64,000 bases of DNA from Heterotrichella gracilis (Eukaryota; Sar; Xanthophyceae; Tribonematales; Xanthonemataceae): NCBI GenBank assembly GCA_032358255.1, contig JAULBX010028935.1, positions 124,001 to 188,000 on the forward strand, given 5' to 3'. The first letter of the stretch is position 1. The number at the start of each line of letters is the position of its first letter. Positions 33,401 to 43,900 of the stretch are shown here, in pieces. Under the pieces are notes generated by a model. The model was not told the DNA's origin. It saw only the letters and a list, made by a program, of their open reading frames with translations, and ran no database searches. A program made the position numbers and the translations under genes.

Positions 33401-36076
33401 TGGCGGGTGCGCGCAGGCGGCTGCCGGAGCTTGAAGCGGATAAGAAAGCAGCGGCGGCAAAGCGGGTGTGTGGTGGTGGTGGGTGGTGGTAGTGGTGTTG
33501 GTGGTGGTGTTGGAGTGGGGTGGGGTGGGTAGAGTGGATGCTGATGGGGTGGTGCGTGTAGTGTAGGGGCCGTGTAGGCTGCTGTGTAGGGACGTGTAGG
33601 GATGTGTAGGCGTGTGTATGGCACACCAGTTTATCCAAAAAGCTGCTGAACTGGTTGTCCTGTAGGCCTCTGTGCAGGGGCCTGTAGGGGTGTGTAGACT
33701 TCTGTGTAGGGGCGTGTAGGTGTGTGTAGGGTACAACAAATTTCTCCAAAGTTGCTCAACTTACTGTACTGTAGGGATATGTGTAGGGACGTGTAGGCGT
33801 GTGTAGATTTGTGTGTAGGGGCGTGTAGCCGTGTGGAGGGTACAATAAATTTCTCCAGAAGTTGGTCAATTTACTGTACTGTAGGGATCTGTGTAGGGAC
33901 GTGTAGGCGTGAGTAGGCTTCTGTGTAGGGGCGTGTAGGTGTGTGTAGGGTACAACAAATTTTTCAGAAGTTGCTCAACTTGTTGTACTGTAGGCTATAT
34001 TGTAGGGACGTGTAAAATTTGTTGTCCCGCAGGCTACTGTGTAGAGCCGTGTTGGCGTGTGTAGGCGTGTGTAGGGTTGTCCTCTCTATTCACCATGCAT
34101 CACACACCTTGCCCCAGCAACCACCATCCCCACCTCTCAGGACTTCAAAGAGGCCGCCCGCCTATCCGCCGAAGCCAAGGCTGCAGCCGCAGACATTGAG
34201 GGTGCCGAGGGGCGGAGACAGGAGCTGCTGGCTACTATAGCAAGCCTGGAGGCGCAGGAAGGGGAGCTGGAGGCGCAGGCGGGGCCCCTGGAGGGGGCGG
34301 TGGTGGGGGCCAGGGGGGATGCGGGGCTGGCGCGGTGGCGGCGGCTGCAGGTGGGTGGTGGGGTCGGGTGGGGATGAGGGTGGTGGGTTGTGAAGGGGGG
34401 AAATATTTGAGGATGCGGTGCTTTGATGGAGTGAAGCAAAAAATGAAGACAAAAAATCATAATCCGCATTATCATTTGTTTGAATGTTGGCGTTCATAGG
34501 TGTCACCCGGGACTTGCGCCGGCATATTGGTTGTTTGTATATATTCCTAAATTCCTAGATTTATAATTTGTCGTGGCAAATACAAGGGTTTTAATTCGTT
34601 TTGCTTTCCCGCCAGGTGTACCTCCGGGATCTGCATCAGCAGCTGGAAGCTGCCGTGGCAGGGGAGGCATTCGACGATGCTGACTCCCTGCAAACTGAGA
34701 TAGACGTGACAGCCGCAGAGGCGGAGCACCTGGCAGCAACACATGGCCTCACAGACGCCGACCTCCCCGATATGGCCGATCTACAACCACCCCCTCCTGG
34801 GGAAGTAGTTTCAGTCTCCACTGGTGGTGCACCGGTGGAGGGTGGTGGGGTGGAGTCGCAAGTGCAAGTGGGTGAGGGGGGTGGTGAGGGGTCTGCGCCA
34901 GGCGAAACGGTGCCAGGTGGCAGTACACCACTGGATGAGGATGGCAGCGCCATCCTTGGGGGTGCAGGGGAGGCGATACCCGCCATCGACGAGGGGGGGA
35001 ATGAGGAGGGGGTGGTGGGGGATGTGGAGGGTGACGGCCCAGCGGAGGTGGCTGTGGCTCAGGACAGCCGGTCAGAGTACCCCCAAGGGGGGGAGGAGGA
35101 GGAAGAGGAGGAGGGGGAAGCAGGGGGGAGTGGCGCCGCCTCCCCACCACTGGCGCACAGCCCGCCCGACGCGGGTGAGAGCCCCTCTGAGCAGGGGCCA
35201 CCTGGCGAGCATGTGGGACACGAGGGCGGGGGCCACCTGGCGCTGCATGTGCAGAGCGGGAATGGGGATGGGGACATCACGCCACGCGCCTCCACCGCCA
35301 GCCTGAGCGAGGTGTCCCTTTCAGCGCCAGGCAGCCGAGTAACCAGCCAGGCGAAATTGCCAGCCAGTGATGACGCACAGCGGGATGACCTCTCCAGTGA
35401 TGTGGGTGCACCCTCTGTCCCTGCTGAGGGTGATGGCTCGAAAGGGGGCAAGGGGGGTGGGGATGTGGAGGCCTCAGGGGAGGAAGGGGGTGCCTCGGCT
35501 CAGGGGTGGAGCGTGGAGTCGCAAGGGGGGCGCACCAATGAGCTGGAAGGGGAGGAAGCATTGGATGAAGAAGGGGAGGAGGAGGGAGAGGTGCTTGATG
35601 ATGTTGATGTCCACCCAACCCTTGAGGCTGCCGAGCTCCACCTGGGTGGTGCTGACGTGGCGCCACAACAGGCTGACGTGGCAAATCGGCATGGGGCTGA
35701 AGGTGACGTGGCAGGACAGCATGCAACAGAACCCGAGGTGGCGCCACATCGTGTGACACAACCTGTTGGGATTCCTCAGATGCCGCCAGGCAGCCCCAGC
35801 GGGGATGATCCGCATGCGATGTCCATCCCCAGCTATTCCAGCACCAGCTTCTACATCCCTGAGCCCAGCATCGTCATCCCAGACTATGCCTCGCCCCAGA
35901 AAGATTTGGGGATCCCAGACTATGGCGCACCAGCATCGGCTTCAGTGGGGGGTGGTGATGCAGAATTCGTGATCCCTGATTACAGCGCCAGTGTTGAGGT
36001 GGAGGGGGAGGTGGGGGATGGGGGTGGAGACCAAGGGGGTATGTCCATTTTTGAGGGACTGACCCTCACAGGGTAA
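27451..36076 (+). CDS. Large coiled-coil protein with UVR-like motifs, unrecognised family
   Basis: Fourteen exons: 27451-27610, 27922-28080, 28412-28637, 29142-29230, 29678-29884, 30199-30786, 31163-31446, 31710-31829, 32105-32193, 32423-32672, 32874-33014, 33301-33465, 34141-34350, 34616-36076. All phases close, giving 1382 residues. The helical N-terminus (MKGFFNKFAQPVGKK; LLSRAQSVLQQL) is followed by linkers rich in Pro, Ala and Ser with GFDLFSGLN, then about 450 residues of Ala/Glu-rich coiled coil. Within and after it are helical hairpins resembling UVR motifs: AEDFDSAANL, DFKEAARLSAEA and GEAFDDADSLQTEI. The last exon encodes a long acidic disordered tail with IPDY repeats (four IVIPDYA/IPDYGA-like units), ending GMSIFEGLTLTG. 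The FDLFSGL and SIFEGLTL motifs look like short linear docking motifs of trafficking proteins. The function is unknown. Confidence 0.8.
28097..28190 (+). repeat. Dispersed repeat R2, copy 1
   Basis: ATTCCAGC...GCAGTCAGTCTTGCACA...GGCGCCA.GCAGGCG...GCTGTACCA is shared with 38978-39075 in the canopy gene. It lies just after an exon donor in intron 2. Confidence 0.65.
28926..28970 (-). repeat. Dispersed repeat R1, copy 3
   Basis: Reverse complement of copy 1: TTAGTTAGTTACATGCATTCC followed by AGCAATACAGCCAGATTAG. In intron 3 of the coiled-coil gene. A weaker fragment (TTCCAGCAGTACAGCCGGATT) lies at about 29297. Confidence 0.65.
29255..29492 (+). repeat. Tandem copies of an intron 4 start segment
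   Basis: CATGACTAAAATTCCACACnG followed by GCATGCACCT.GGCAATTT occurs at about 29260-29300 and 29442-29482, each preceded by a GGGGGCATGCATGC-like word. The spacing is about 182 bp. Confidence 0.75.
30999..31092 (+). repeat. 47-bp direct tandem duplication
   Basis: Two essentially identical 47-bp units (30999-31045, 31046-31092) containing GCATCTTTTTTCATACAATG and CTCACATGAGCATATGG, in intron 6. Their near-identity implies a recent event. Confidence 0.9.
32784..32822 (+). repeat. Copy of the exon 11 start with acceptor
   Basis: GTCAGGTGCATCAGGCGGCAG at 32784 repeats GTCAGGTGCGCCAGGCGGCAG at 32870. It would be a competing acceptor 90 bp upstream, encoding VHQAAETK against VRQAAAKC. Confidence 0.75.
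33540..34075 (+). repeat. GTGTAGG minisatellite with a higher-order period near 118 bp
   Basis: Degenerate GTGTAGG(G/C)(A/G)(C/T) units fill most of intron 12. They are organised into about four larger units, each containing GGTACAA(C/T)AAATTT.TCC and TTGCTCAACTT.(C/T)TGTACTGTAGG. The beginning of each larger unit recalls the exon-proximal donor region. Confidence 0.85.
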
Positions 36077-37769
36077 GCCAGTGCCACTGGCAAGGGCACC
36101 ACCTTGAACCAGATCTCTAGCTCGGCATCGCGCCACTGGTTGCCAGGGTGGTCATGGGCAGTATTTTGAATGTTGGCAGACCCTTGTGGTGTTCATACTC
36201 AGGCGCGGTGGGCGGTGCTGCTGGTGGTGCTGGAGAGGCTTTGGGGCCTTGATGTAAGCTCCCAAACTTTGAGTTGAGCCTTTATGTTCACAGCCTGTCC
36301 ACTGTAGCCCACTACACTGCCATTGCTCTTCGTTTGCTGTAACCAGCAGCACACTGTCAGTGCCTTTGTTGCCCTGTAGCAAGGCTGCTATGCAGCCTGC
36401 TTAGTAATCGTCAGAGCGCGCAGACGCGTACGTTGGAATAAGAGCCCGCCTGCTGATCCAGAGCGCCATGACTCGTGGCATGAGCTAGCTGGCTTGCTTG
36501 GCTCAAACCCTAGGGCAGGGTTTCTACTGGAGTAACTTCTGGAATTGGAAGGTGCTGTCCGCCATAAAGCACTCCAGAGTCGGGAGCCAAGCCCTGTAGA
36601 CGTGATTGCTGGTTGTTTGCATGCAACCGAGAGTCTGCAACCGATCGTAGCGTGTGTGGTGCGGAGTCCTTTTGCAATAAGGCGCATATAGATGCAAGCG
36701 GCGTTGGGAGGACCCCATTGAGGAACCATTCGGAACACACGGTCTATGCAGGTGGGTCGGCAGTAATAGTACTGCAACGATCCCTCGGATTACATCCACA
36801 GGTTCATGTTCCTTGAGCTGCAGGGCTGTTGGTGGGTCTTTCTGCAACATACATGATTTGCTCCAGGTCGGGAAGGAGTGATCATGCAACCAATCACACC
36901 AATTCTAAGTCGTTGATTTCATTTCCAAGCAAACCTGGCAGTTATGCAACGTACTATGGTTTCGATCAGCGGTTGAGGCGAATGGGTAGCCCCGGGGTTG
37001 CCCTGCATTGCCTGATGGGAGATGGGTTGGTATCTGTGATGGTTTTTACTACCTGTCTCGCTGGAATGCTGTCATGGCCTTCATAGTACTTGCGGTGGTG
37101 TTATCCCTTCTCACAATCCACGAAAAGGCTGGTCTTATGGGTGTGGTGACGTTCAGCGCATCACAAATAGACTTGGGCAGCAGTGCACACTCACATGGGG
37201 AACCCATTGTATGCCATGTCCCTGTAGCATGCACTGCAGTGTCTGATGTCAGACCTACCCAGCCCAGCTTTTCTCTCCCATCGAGTTGGTCCAACTAGTA
37301 GGTGAGCCGGGGCCTTACTGCATGCGTGGAGGAGGGGGCCCTGCTACTATTCTCAATGGCATCTTTTATATGTTGTCATTCACTGCAGGTCAACCCACTG
37401 CTGGCCAGCATCAAACTCCTGGCCTCACAGTGACTGTGCAGATCAGCCAGAGTGTGCACACCCAGCAGCAACACCGGCACCACTGGTACATACCAGCGCT
37501 GCACCAGCGGTAGCCATACTTGCCAGGCGCCCACCAGTAAGTTCACACAACAGCTCTACTGGCACACCCTTTAGCGCAGGCTTGGGAGCAGTGGTGCCCA
37601 GCTCCATGTTCCTTTTGCTACTCAACTTGCGTTCTCATTTCTTCTCAGCCCTGGCCCACAATGCACATTGGGGATGGTCGATGCATCTGCATTGGCAAAA
37701 GGATACCAATACCAAGACAGAAGGTTGTGCTGCTGTCTTGACGACTGCTTGTTGCTGCAGGCTCCCCAG
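36077..37769. other. Non-coding stretch
   Basis: About 1.7 kb between the stop of the coiled-coil gene and the proposed start of the canopy-like gene. Unspliced open frames here have no recognisable product or splice support. An upstream untranslated exon of the next gene could lie here; CTGCAG just before 37761 could be its acceptor. Confidence 0.45.
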
Positions 37770-39934
37770 ATGCAGCAACAACGGGTGAGCAGCGCTGCAG
37801 TGGCGCTGCTCATGGCAGTGACGCTGCTGTTGGTGGCAAACCCGCAACCTGCGCAGGCCATCAGCTCTAAGTGCAGCGCCTGTAGAGCAATCACTGTACG
37901 CACTGCTATTGTTGTGCAATCATGTGTCTGCCATAATGCAAAGTGCAAAATCTCGTCTAAGCCCTGCAAAGCAATGCCCTAAACCTTAAAGCGTACATAC
38001 ATGCCTGTTGTCTGCAACGCACCTCAAACCTTAAATCCTGTACCAAAAGCCTTCACTCCGAATCTTAAATCAGAATCCGCAGCCTCCCTGTCCGCCTCCC
38101 TGTGCAGCGTTATATGCAGCAGATTCACGTGGAGATTTATTTAAAACCCTGCAAACCCATGTCCTAAAAGCTTAGACCTGAAAACCCTTGACCTCGAACC
38201 ACAAAACCCTGTGCAGCAAGGGAGAATAAGAAGCCACGCTTACCTCAAACCCTAAATCCCAGACCCTAAACCCTAAATGGTCTCCTGTGCAGCGCGAGAT
38301 CCAGCGGCGGCTGGACATTGAGAAGCCGCGCAACCACCTGGACATGCGCCACAGGCTGGACGCAACGGGCAAGCGCTACGGGCCGGTGATAGAGTACAAG
38401 TGAGTGCGAGGAGGAGGGATTGTGGGGTGCAGGGCTGCGGGTGTGAAGGGTGGTGCTGGCGGAATCCAATGCAAAAATTGGGATAATATTAGTGTCTTAA
38501 ATGATATGGTGTGTGTCATTTGGAGATGCGCCACTGGCAGGAACCTCTGTGGACCTGTACTACAGAGAGGGTGGGGCGCATGGGGTGCTGGACGATCTGT
38601 GTATGCCGATTCAACCTGATTTAATCTGATCCAACATGGTCCAATCCTTGCAAAGTCAGCGAGCTGCGCATTGTGGAGCTGCTGGACGATCTGTGCGATT
38701 ACACAAAATCACATGCCGATCCAATCTGATCCAATCTGACCCAACCCTTGCAGGATCAGCGAGCTGCGCATCGTGGAGCTGCTGGACGATCTGTGCGATG
38801 AGATGAAAGCATTCTCCTTTACTGCGATCAATGACACCGACAGCGGCGAGCGGCGGTGGATGTATGTGCACCGGGAGGACCTGCCTTCGGGTGAAACGGT
38901 GCGGCTTGGTATCTGGTCAACCGGAATTTCGTGAAACGGCGTGGGTGTTTTATATAGTGGGCAGTTGTGTACTTGTTATTCCAGCCAAATATAGCAAGGT
39001 CTTAGCAAGGTCAGCAGTCAGCAGTCAGTCTTGCACACATGGCGCCAGGCAGGCGGTTTCCTGGCGCGGCTGTACCATTGCGTACCCTACATCCTTACCC
39101 TAATCCATACACCATGCGCGCTTGTAGCCAGGGTTTTGGGAGGAGAATTTAGGTAGCACCAGTAACCTGAATGATCAGATGAAGTTGTATATTTTACAGG
39201 TAAACCGCCTACCATACGTACCCACCTTGGTGAATGCACGCGATGACGAGCAGTCCAAAACCCGCGCCGTGTGACCACTCTAAACCCTACACCCTACTGC
39301 CTTCCTCCCCTAGATGAACACGCGCAACGCTAAGCAGCACCAGCGGCGCAAGCGGCATGATTACTTTAAACCCTAAACCCTAATCCCCTTGCCGTGGCCA
39401 GGTGAACACGCGCGATGCTGAGCAGCACCAGCGCCGCAAGCAGCTTGAGAACTACTGCGGGCGTGCGCTGGAGGAGCACGAGGAGGACATCGCGCATGTC
39501 ATCAAGGAGGGGGTGCAGCCAGAAGGTGAGGGGGATGGGATTTTGGGGTGTGCATGATGAAGGGTTTGTGGGCTGTATGGGTGGCGACCCACGATTTAGA
39601 GGCGGGTGAGGGGTGGTTGACGCATGATTGGGGGGCGCGGGGGGGGGGGGGGGCTCAAACTTGTGGCGGGAATCTAATGCCCCCGCATATTTCCCTTAGT
39701 TCATCCTTAAACAGTACATTGAATGTTCCTCATAAATTCTCAATCCCGTGTCCTTGCTCGCACTGAAACATGCACCGTGGTTTTCCTTGATCCTAACCCT
39801 TCGCTGTGGTTTGCCCCGCAGGCCTGCACGCCGCGGTGTGCATTGGCATGCTCAAGGCGTGCGGCGTGAAGAAAATGGTGCCCGGGGAAGGGGGGCTTCC
39901 AGAGGCTGTGCAGGATGCCAAGGACGACTTGTAG
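37770..39934 (+). CDS. Canopy / MIR-interacting saposin-like ER protein
   Basis: Exons: 37770 to about 37901 (end uncertain), 38293-38399, 38754-38898, 39402-39525, 39822-39934. Exon 1 begins MQQQRVSSAAVALLMAVTLL and continues LVANPQPAQA, a good signal peptide, then SSKCSACRAI. Later exons give NHLDMRHRLDATGKRYG, SELRIVELLDDLCDEM, YCGRALEEHEEDIAHVIKEG and VCIGMLKACGV. This matches the DUF3456/canopy family, whose paired cysteines form a saposin-like fold; animal members are ER co-chaperones, and plants have a close homologue. Exons 2-5 join in matching phase. Compared with relatives, roughly five residues between the CxxC and EIQRRLDI seem missing, so exon 1 may end later or a micro-exon was missed. 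Introns 2 and 3 contain copies of exon 3 and exon 4 starts. Confidence 0.82.
38584..38701 (+). repeat. Copies of the canopy exon 3 start with its acceptor
   Basis: CTTGCA(A)AGTCAGCGAGCTGCG then CATTGTGGAGCTGCTGGACGATCTGTGCGAT at 38648-38700 repeats exon 3 (38747-38800), shifted about 105 bp. A shorter remnant (GCTGGACGATCTGTG) lies at 38587-38602. Confidence 0.9.
38978..39075 (+). repeat. Dispersed repeat R2, copy 2
   Basis: Shares CAGTCAGTCTTGCACA, TGGCGCCAGGCAGGCGG and GCTGTACCA with 28097-28190. In intron 3 of the canopy gene. Confidence 0.65.
39222..39360 (+). repeat. Two upstream copies of the canopy exon 4 start
   Basis: GTGAATGCACGCGATGACGAGCAG at about 39229 and ATGAACACGCGCAACGCTAA then GCAGCACCAGCGGCGCAAGC at 39315 repeat exon 4 (GTGAACACGCGCGATGC at 39402). 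The second keeps a perfect acceptor (CCCCTAG) and, like the true one, is preceded by CCCTAAACCCTA-type sequence. Confidence 0.88.
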
Positions 39935-40914
39935 CAGGGGGGGATGGTGCCGGGGTGGGGAGGGGTGCAGGGGTGATGTGCTGCATGGGATGCCACGGGG
40001 ATGTGTGAGGGACAGGGTGGAGCGGTGTAGCACTTTTTGCTGCACAGACACGCCACGGGGATCGTGCATGGGTTCAGGGGTTCACTAAAATTACTGCAGT
40101 AACCGCAAGATTGACCCGTTTCAAATATTATTCGCCAGTCATTGAATACTCATAATTCAATGCAATTTGCAAGTGGTGTGCAGCACCCTCCTGGCTCATG
40201 AAACGTCCAGCGCAAATTTCAGGTAGCTCCCGAATTATGTTTTAAACCATGATTCTTGTGACGCGAAAAAAGGTGACCATACTGGTTGGCAATCGTGACC
40301 CGGGTGTAAGACGTATTCAAACTGCAATTAAGAATGCCTTGAGAGGCACATGTGCACGTGCACGTTAGTGTGCAAGTTGCCTGCTGCCCCTGAGCCTCAG
40401 GGGCCCTCGCCCGGCGGCTGGCAGCTTCAGCTAGTAGGAACTTCTAGAAGGTGGAATCCATCCGATGCCGTGGCCCAATGACCAGCGCCTTCAAGTTGAT
40501 AATCCAATTGGCTTGAGCCCCCGAACCCTGAACATATCCTCGTTCCGCGTGGGTTGAACTGCCTGTACTAGATATACTAAAGTCTGCTTAAATGCAGCAC
40601 CAGGTTCTGCCTAGGCTAAGCCTGGTGCCTGTGAGCTCAATGGCAAAACCTTGCAGCACTGATGCAGGGCCTGGCACGGAAGGAAACTTCATTACCCTAG
40701 TATGTACTTGGGGTCCCCTGATGTGAGGCCCTCCCTAGCCATTGCCACCCTGAGAAGGCCCCCTTTGCTGCGTTCAAGTTACCATATCATGGTATCCGAT
40801 ACGATAACGACGCCGTCTTCTTTCAACCCCACTTCAGGCGCATAGCAATCCACTATTTAATGCCAAATCTCCCAAGCCCCCCCTCACCACACACACACCC
40901 TAAATGCACTTTCA
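39935..40914. other. Non-coding stretch between convergent genes
   Basis: About 1 kb between the stops of the canopy-like (+) and CinA/nucleotidylyltransferase (-) genes. Holds both 3' UTRs. No supported gene seen. Confidence 0.5.
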
Positions 40915-43900
40915 TCATTGCTGCCCCCCTGCCACCGCGCCCCCCTCCCTGAGCTGCGTGGATGAAATATCCGCCCTGAACTCCCCCTCGGGGATCCCCT
41001 CAAACAGCCCCTCAAGCCCCTCGGGGATTGGTATGGATTCCAGGCCACGGAAGGCGCCGCTGGGGTCCACGCGCCCAGCCACAAGGAACCTGCACCCAGA
41101 GTTCAGGGTTTAGGGTTAGCATTGGTGTCCAGGATAATCATCATGGGAGCAAGGGACTTGCAACGCACCCAGCAACAAGGGCCATGTTGTGACATAATTG
41201 GGGTTTGAGGTTTGGGTGGCTAGGGGGTCACTGTTGGATTATGCATCTCGCAAGGATGGGGCGCCACATGCCACAGTCATGGAGGGCAAGCGAATGATTG
41301 TAGGCATTGCCAGCGCTTAGTCCATTCATCTTCATGCACTTGCAAAGGCTTGCCTCAGCAGCAGGACAAAGAGTGCACCACGGTCAGGGGGACTAGAATA
41401 GGACTAGAATAGGTCCTATTCTAGTCCCCCTGCCACGGTAGGTGTACCTCTCCCGCATTGCCATACCCTACACCACACACCCTACCAGGGTATTCCAACC
41501 TTGCCAATACCCTGTTTCTTTCTAACTAGGGTATCACCCCCAACGCACCTGCAACCCGCGTGCCTGAGCGCAGCAAACTGCACCACCATCGGCGTGACAC
41601 CCCCGTAGTATCTCGGCTGCACCAGTCGCTCCGCAGTGTCGTGCCCCACCACAAACACGCTGCCAGGGAAGAGGTGGGCCTTCTGGGTGAACAAGGGGGC
41701 CTGTGGGGGGTGCAGGGCAAAGATGTTTAGGGTTTTATAGTTTAGGGTTTTAGGGCCTTCTGGGTGAACAAGGGGGCCTGGCGGGGTGGGGGCGGGGGAT
41801 GCAGGACAAGGGATTGACTGCCATATTAGGTGGTAGAAACGTAGGGTTCATGTTTTAGGATTTGGGGTGAACCACCGGGCCTGGAGATGACGACAGCAGG
41901 AGGGTTCCTTAACAACCGGCAATGTGTAGAGGCATGTGGGATTTTGAGTGCTGATGCCCCCACCACCATCCACACCCACCCACCTCCATCATCCACCCCA
42001 CCAACCTGCGTGACCAGCACCAGCACCCAGCACCCACCACCACCACCATCCCCCCCACCTCTGTAACCACCCCCCACCCCCCACCCCCCACCACCCCCAC
42101 CCACCTGCGTGACCACCACCGCCAGCCCCTGCCCCTCAAACTGGCCCACCCTGCGCGCCACCTCCCCCAGCGGCAGCAGGCCCTTGTCTGCGTTGCCGAC
42201 TGACAGCTCAAAGCAGGGCTCAAGGGTGGGGTGCAGCCTGCATGGTGAGAAAATAGGAGGGTTTGTTGGTGGGTATAGGGGTGTTGTGTTGGTTGTGGTT
42301 GCGATAGGGGGCATGTGAAATCCCACCGCAGCTCCTGCCAGTGTGCCATGTGAAACCTCAGCCAAAACCTTAGCGCAGCATGCAAGACCCTAGCCAACGC
42401 CCCAGCATTCCAATCACCGCACTTCACACCCTCACAACACAAAGCCCTGCCGCACACCCTTGAATCCCTAGCACAACCCTAGCAGTTAAGCTAGCACAAT
42501 ACGTGAAACCCTAGATCGAACCTAGGTGCACCTTGCCACGGCATCCAGCATGCCCCTGTGGTCCTCATGCAGCGGGCTGAATGATCCAGGCAGGTAGATG
42601 CGGGAGGGGCGAGGGACGCCAATTATCACTAGATCCCTGCCGTAAACCCTCGACCGCAGCTTGAAACCATAGCCAGAACCCCACCGCAATCCATGAAACC
42701 CTGGCCCAAACCCTAGCGCACCTTGCAGCAGCATCCAGCATGCCCCTGTGCCCCTCATGCAGCGGGTTGAATGAGCCAGGGAGGTATATGCGGGAGGGGC
42801 GGGGGGCGTCCACCACCACCTGGCGGGCGCTGGCTGGTCCAGAGAACTCCACTGCACTGACATTACCCTCCAGTAGGGATTGGACGGGGTTCTGGAGGGT
42901 GGTGCGGTGCTCCTGGGCATGGTAGGCGGTGGATGGTGGGTCAAAGGGAGACACATGGGGAGGAATGTGGTTCTGGTACATATGTAATGGGGCATGGGCC
43001 ATTTGTAACGCCGCATGGCGGTGGGAAGAACGAGGTGGATTGTGAATCAGATAGTAAATGCTGATGCCATTTACTTTGAACACCAAGCTTGCACACCCTG
43101 TCCTCCCCTACCGCCACATTACCTTCGTTACAAATATACCCCCCATCCACCGCCACCACCACACACTCACACACAACACAGCCACCACCACCATCCCATT
43201 CCGCACCCACCTCCAGCTCCTCCCCCCCACCCCCCACCAGCCCCAGGTCCAGCGCCTCCCCACCCCCCACCCCACACACCCCCGCCACCGCCTGCACCAC
43301 CAGCCTGGACGCCACCCCGTCCTCCCCCCTCCGGTCCCTCACCCCCTTGGTCAGCACCAGGTGGTAGGAGGTGGTGGTGATGCCGCTGTGGCTGGACACA
43401 AAAATCTGCGGGTGGTGGGTGGGGTGGGTGGGGGTGATTGGGGTTGGGAATTGGACTGGGAAGTAGTAGTAGCATTATGAAAGGAAATGGGTTGGGTATG
43501 GGAAGATGTTGTAGGCAACAAGGTGGGGACGCATAAAATAAAAGGGGGCTTGCAATGCATGTCTTTGGGATAATTTTGTGGAAGGCGGCAGAGAGTGCTA
43601 AGAGGGGTTTGGAGATGCAGAAAACCTTCTTATGAGGTCCAAGAGAGGGCCATTTACCACGCACCTTGTCCTCCCCTCTCCTTTCCCTATTAGTCACCAG
43701 AGCGCAGCTGCACCCTAGGCCAAACACAGGCTCCCCAAACCGCGCAAGTGCAGCGGCGCGGCGGTAGGCGGCCTGCACGGGCACCACAGTGTGCACTTAG
43801 TTTAGGGTTAAGGGACCACACACACTGGGGAGGAGGGTACACGACAGCCTCTTCGTACAAGGGGGGGGGCATCTTTAGGGGGAAACACGCGTTTTTGCAC

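Noticed and set aside
33187-33749. Three minus-strand open frames of about 150 codons rich in Thr, Pro and His
   Set aside because: They translate the CTACAC minisatellite of an intron.
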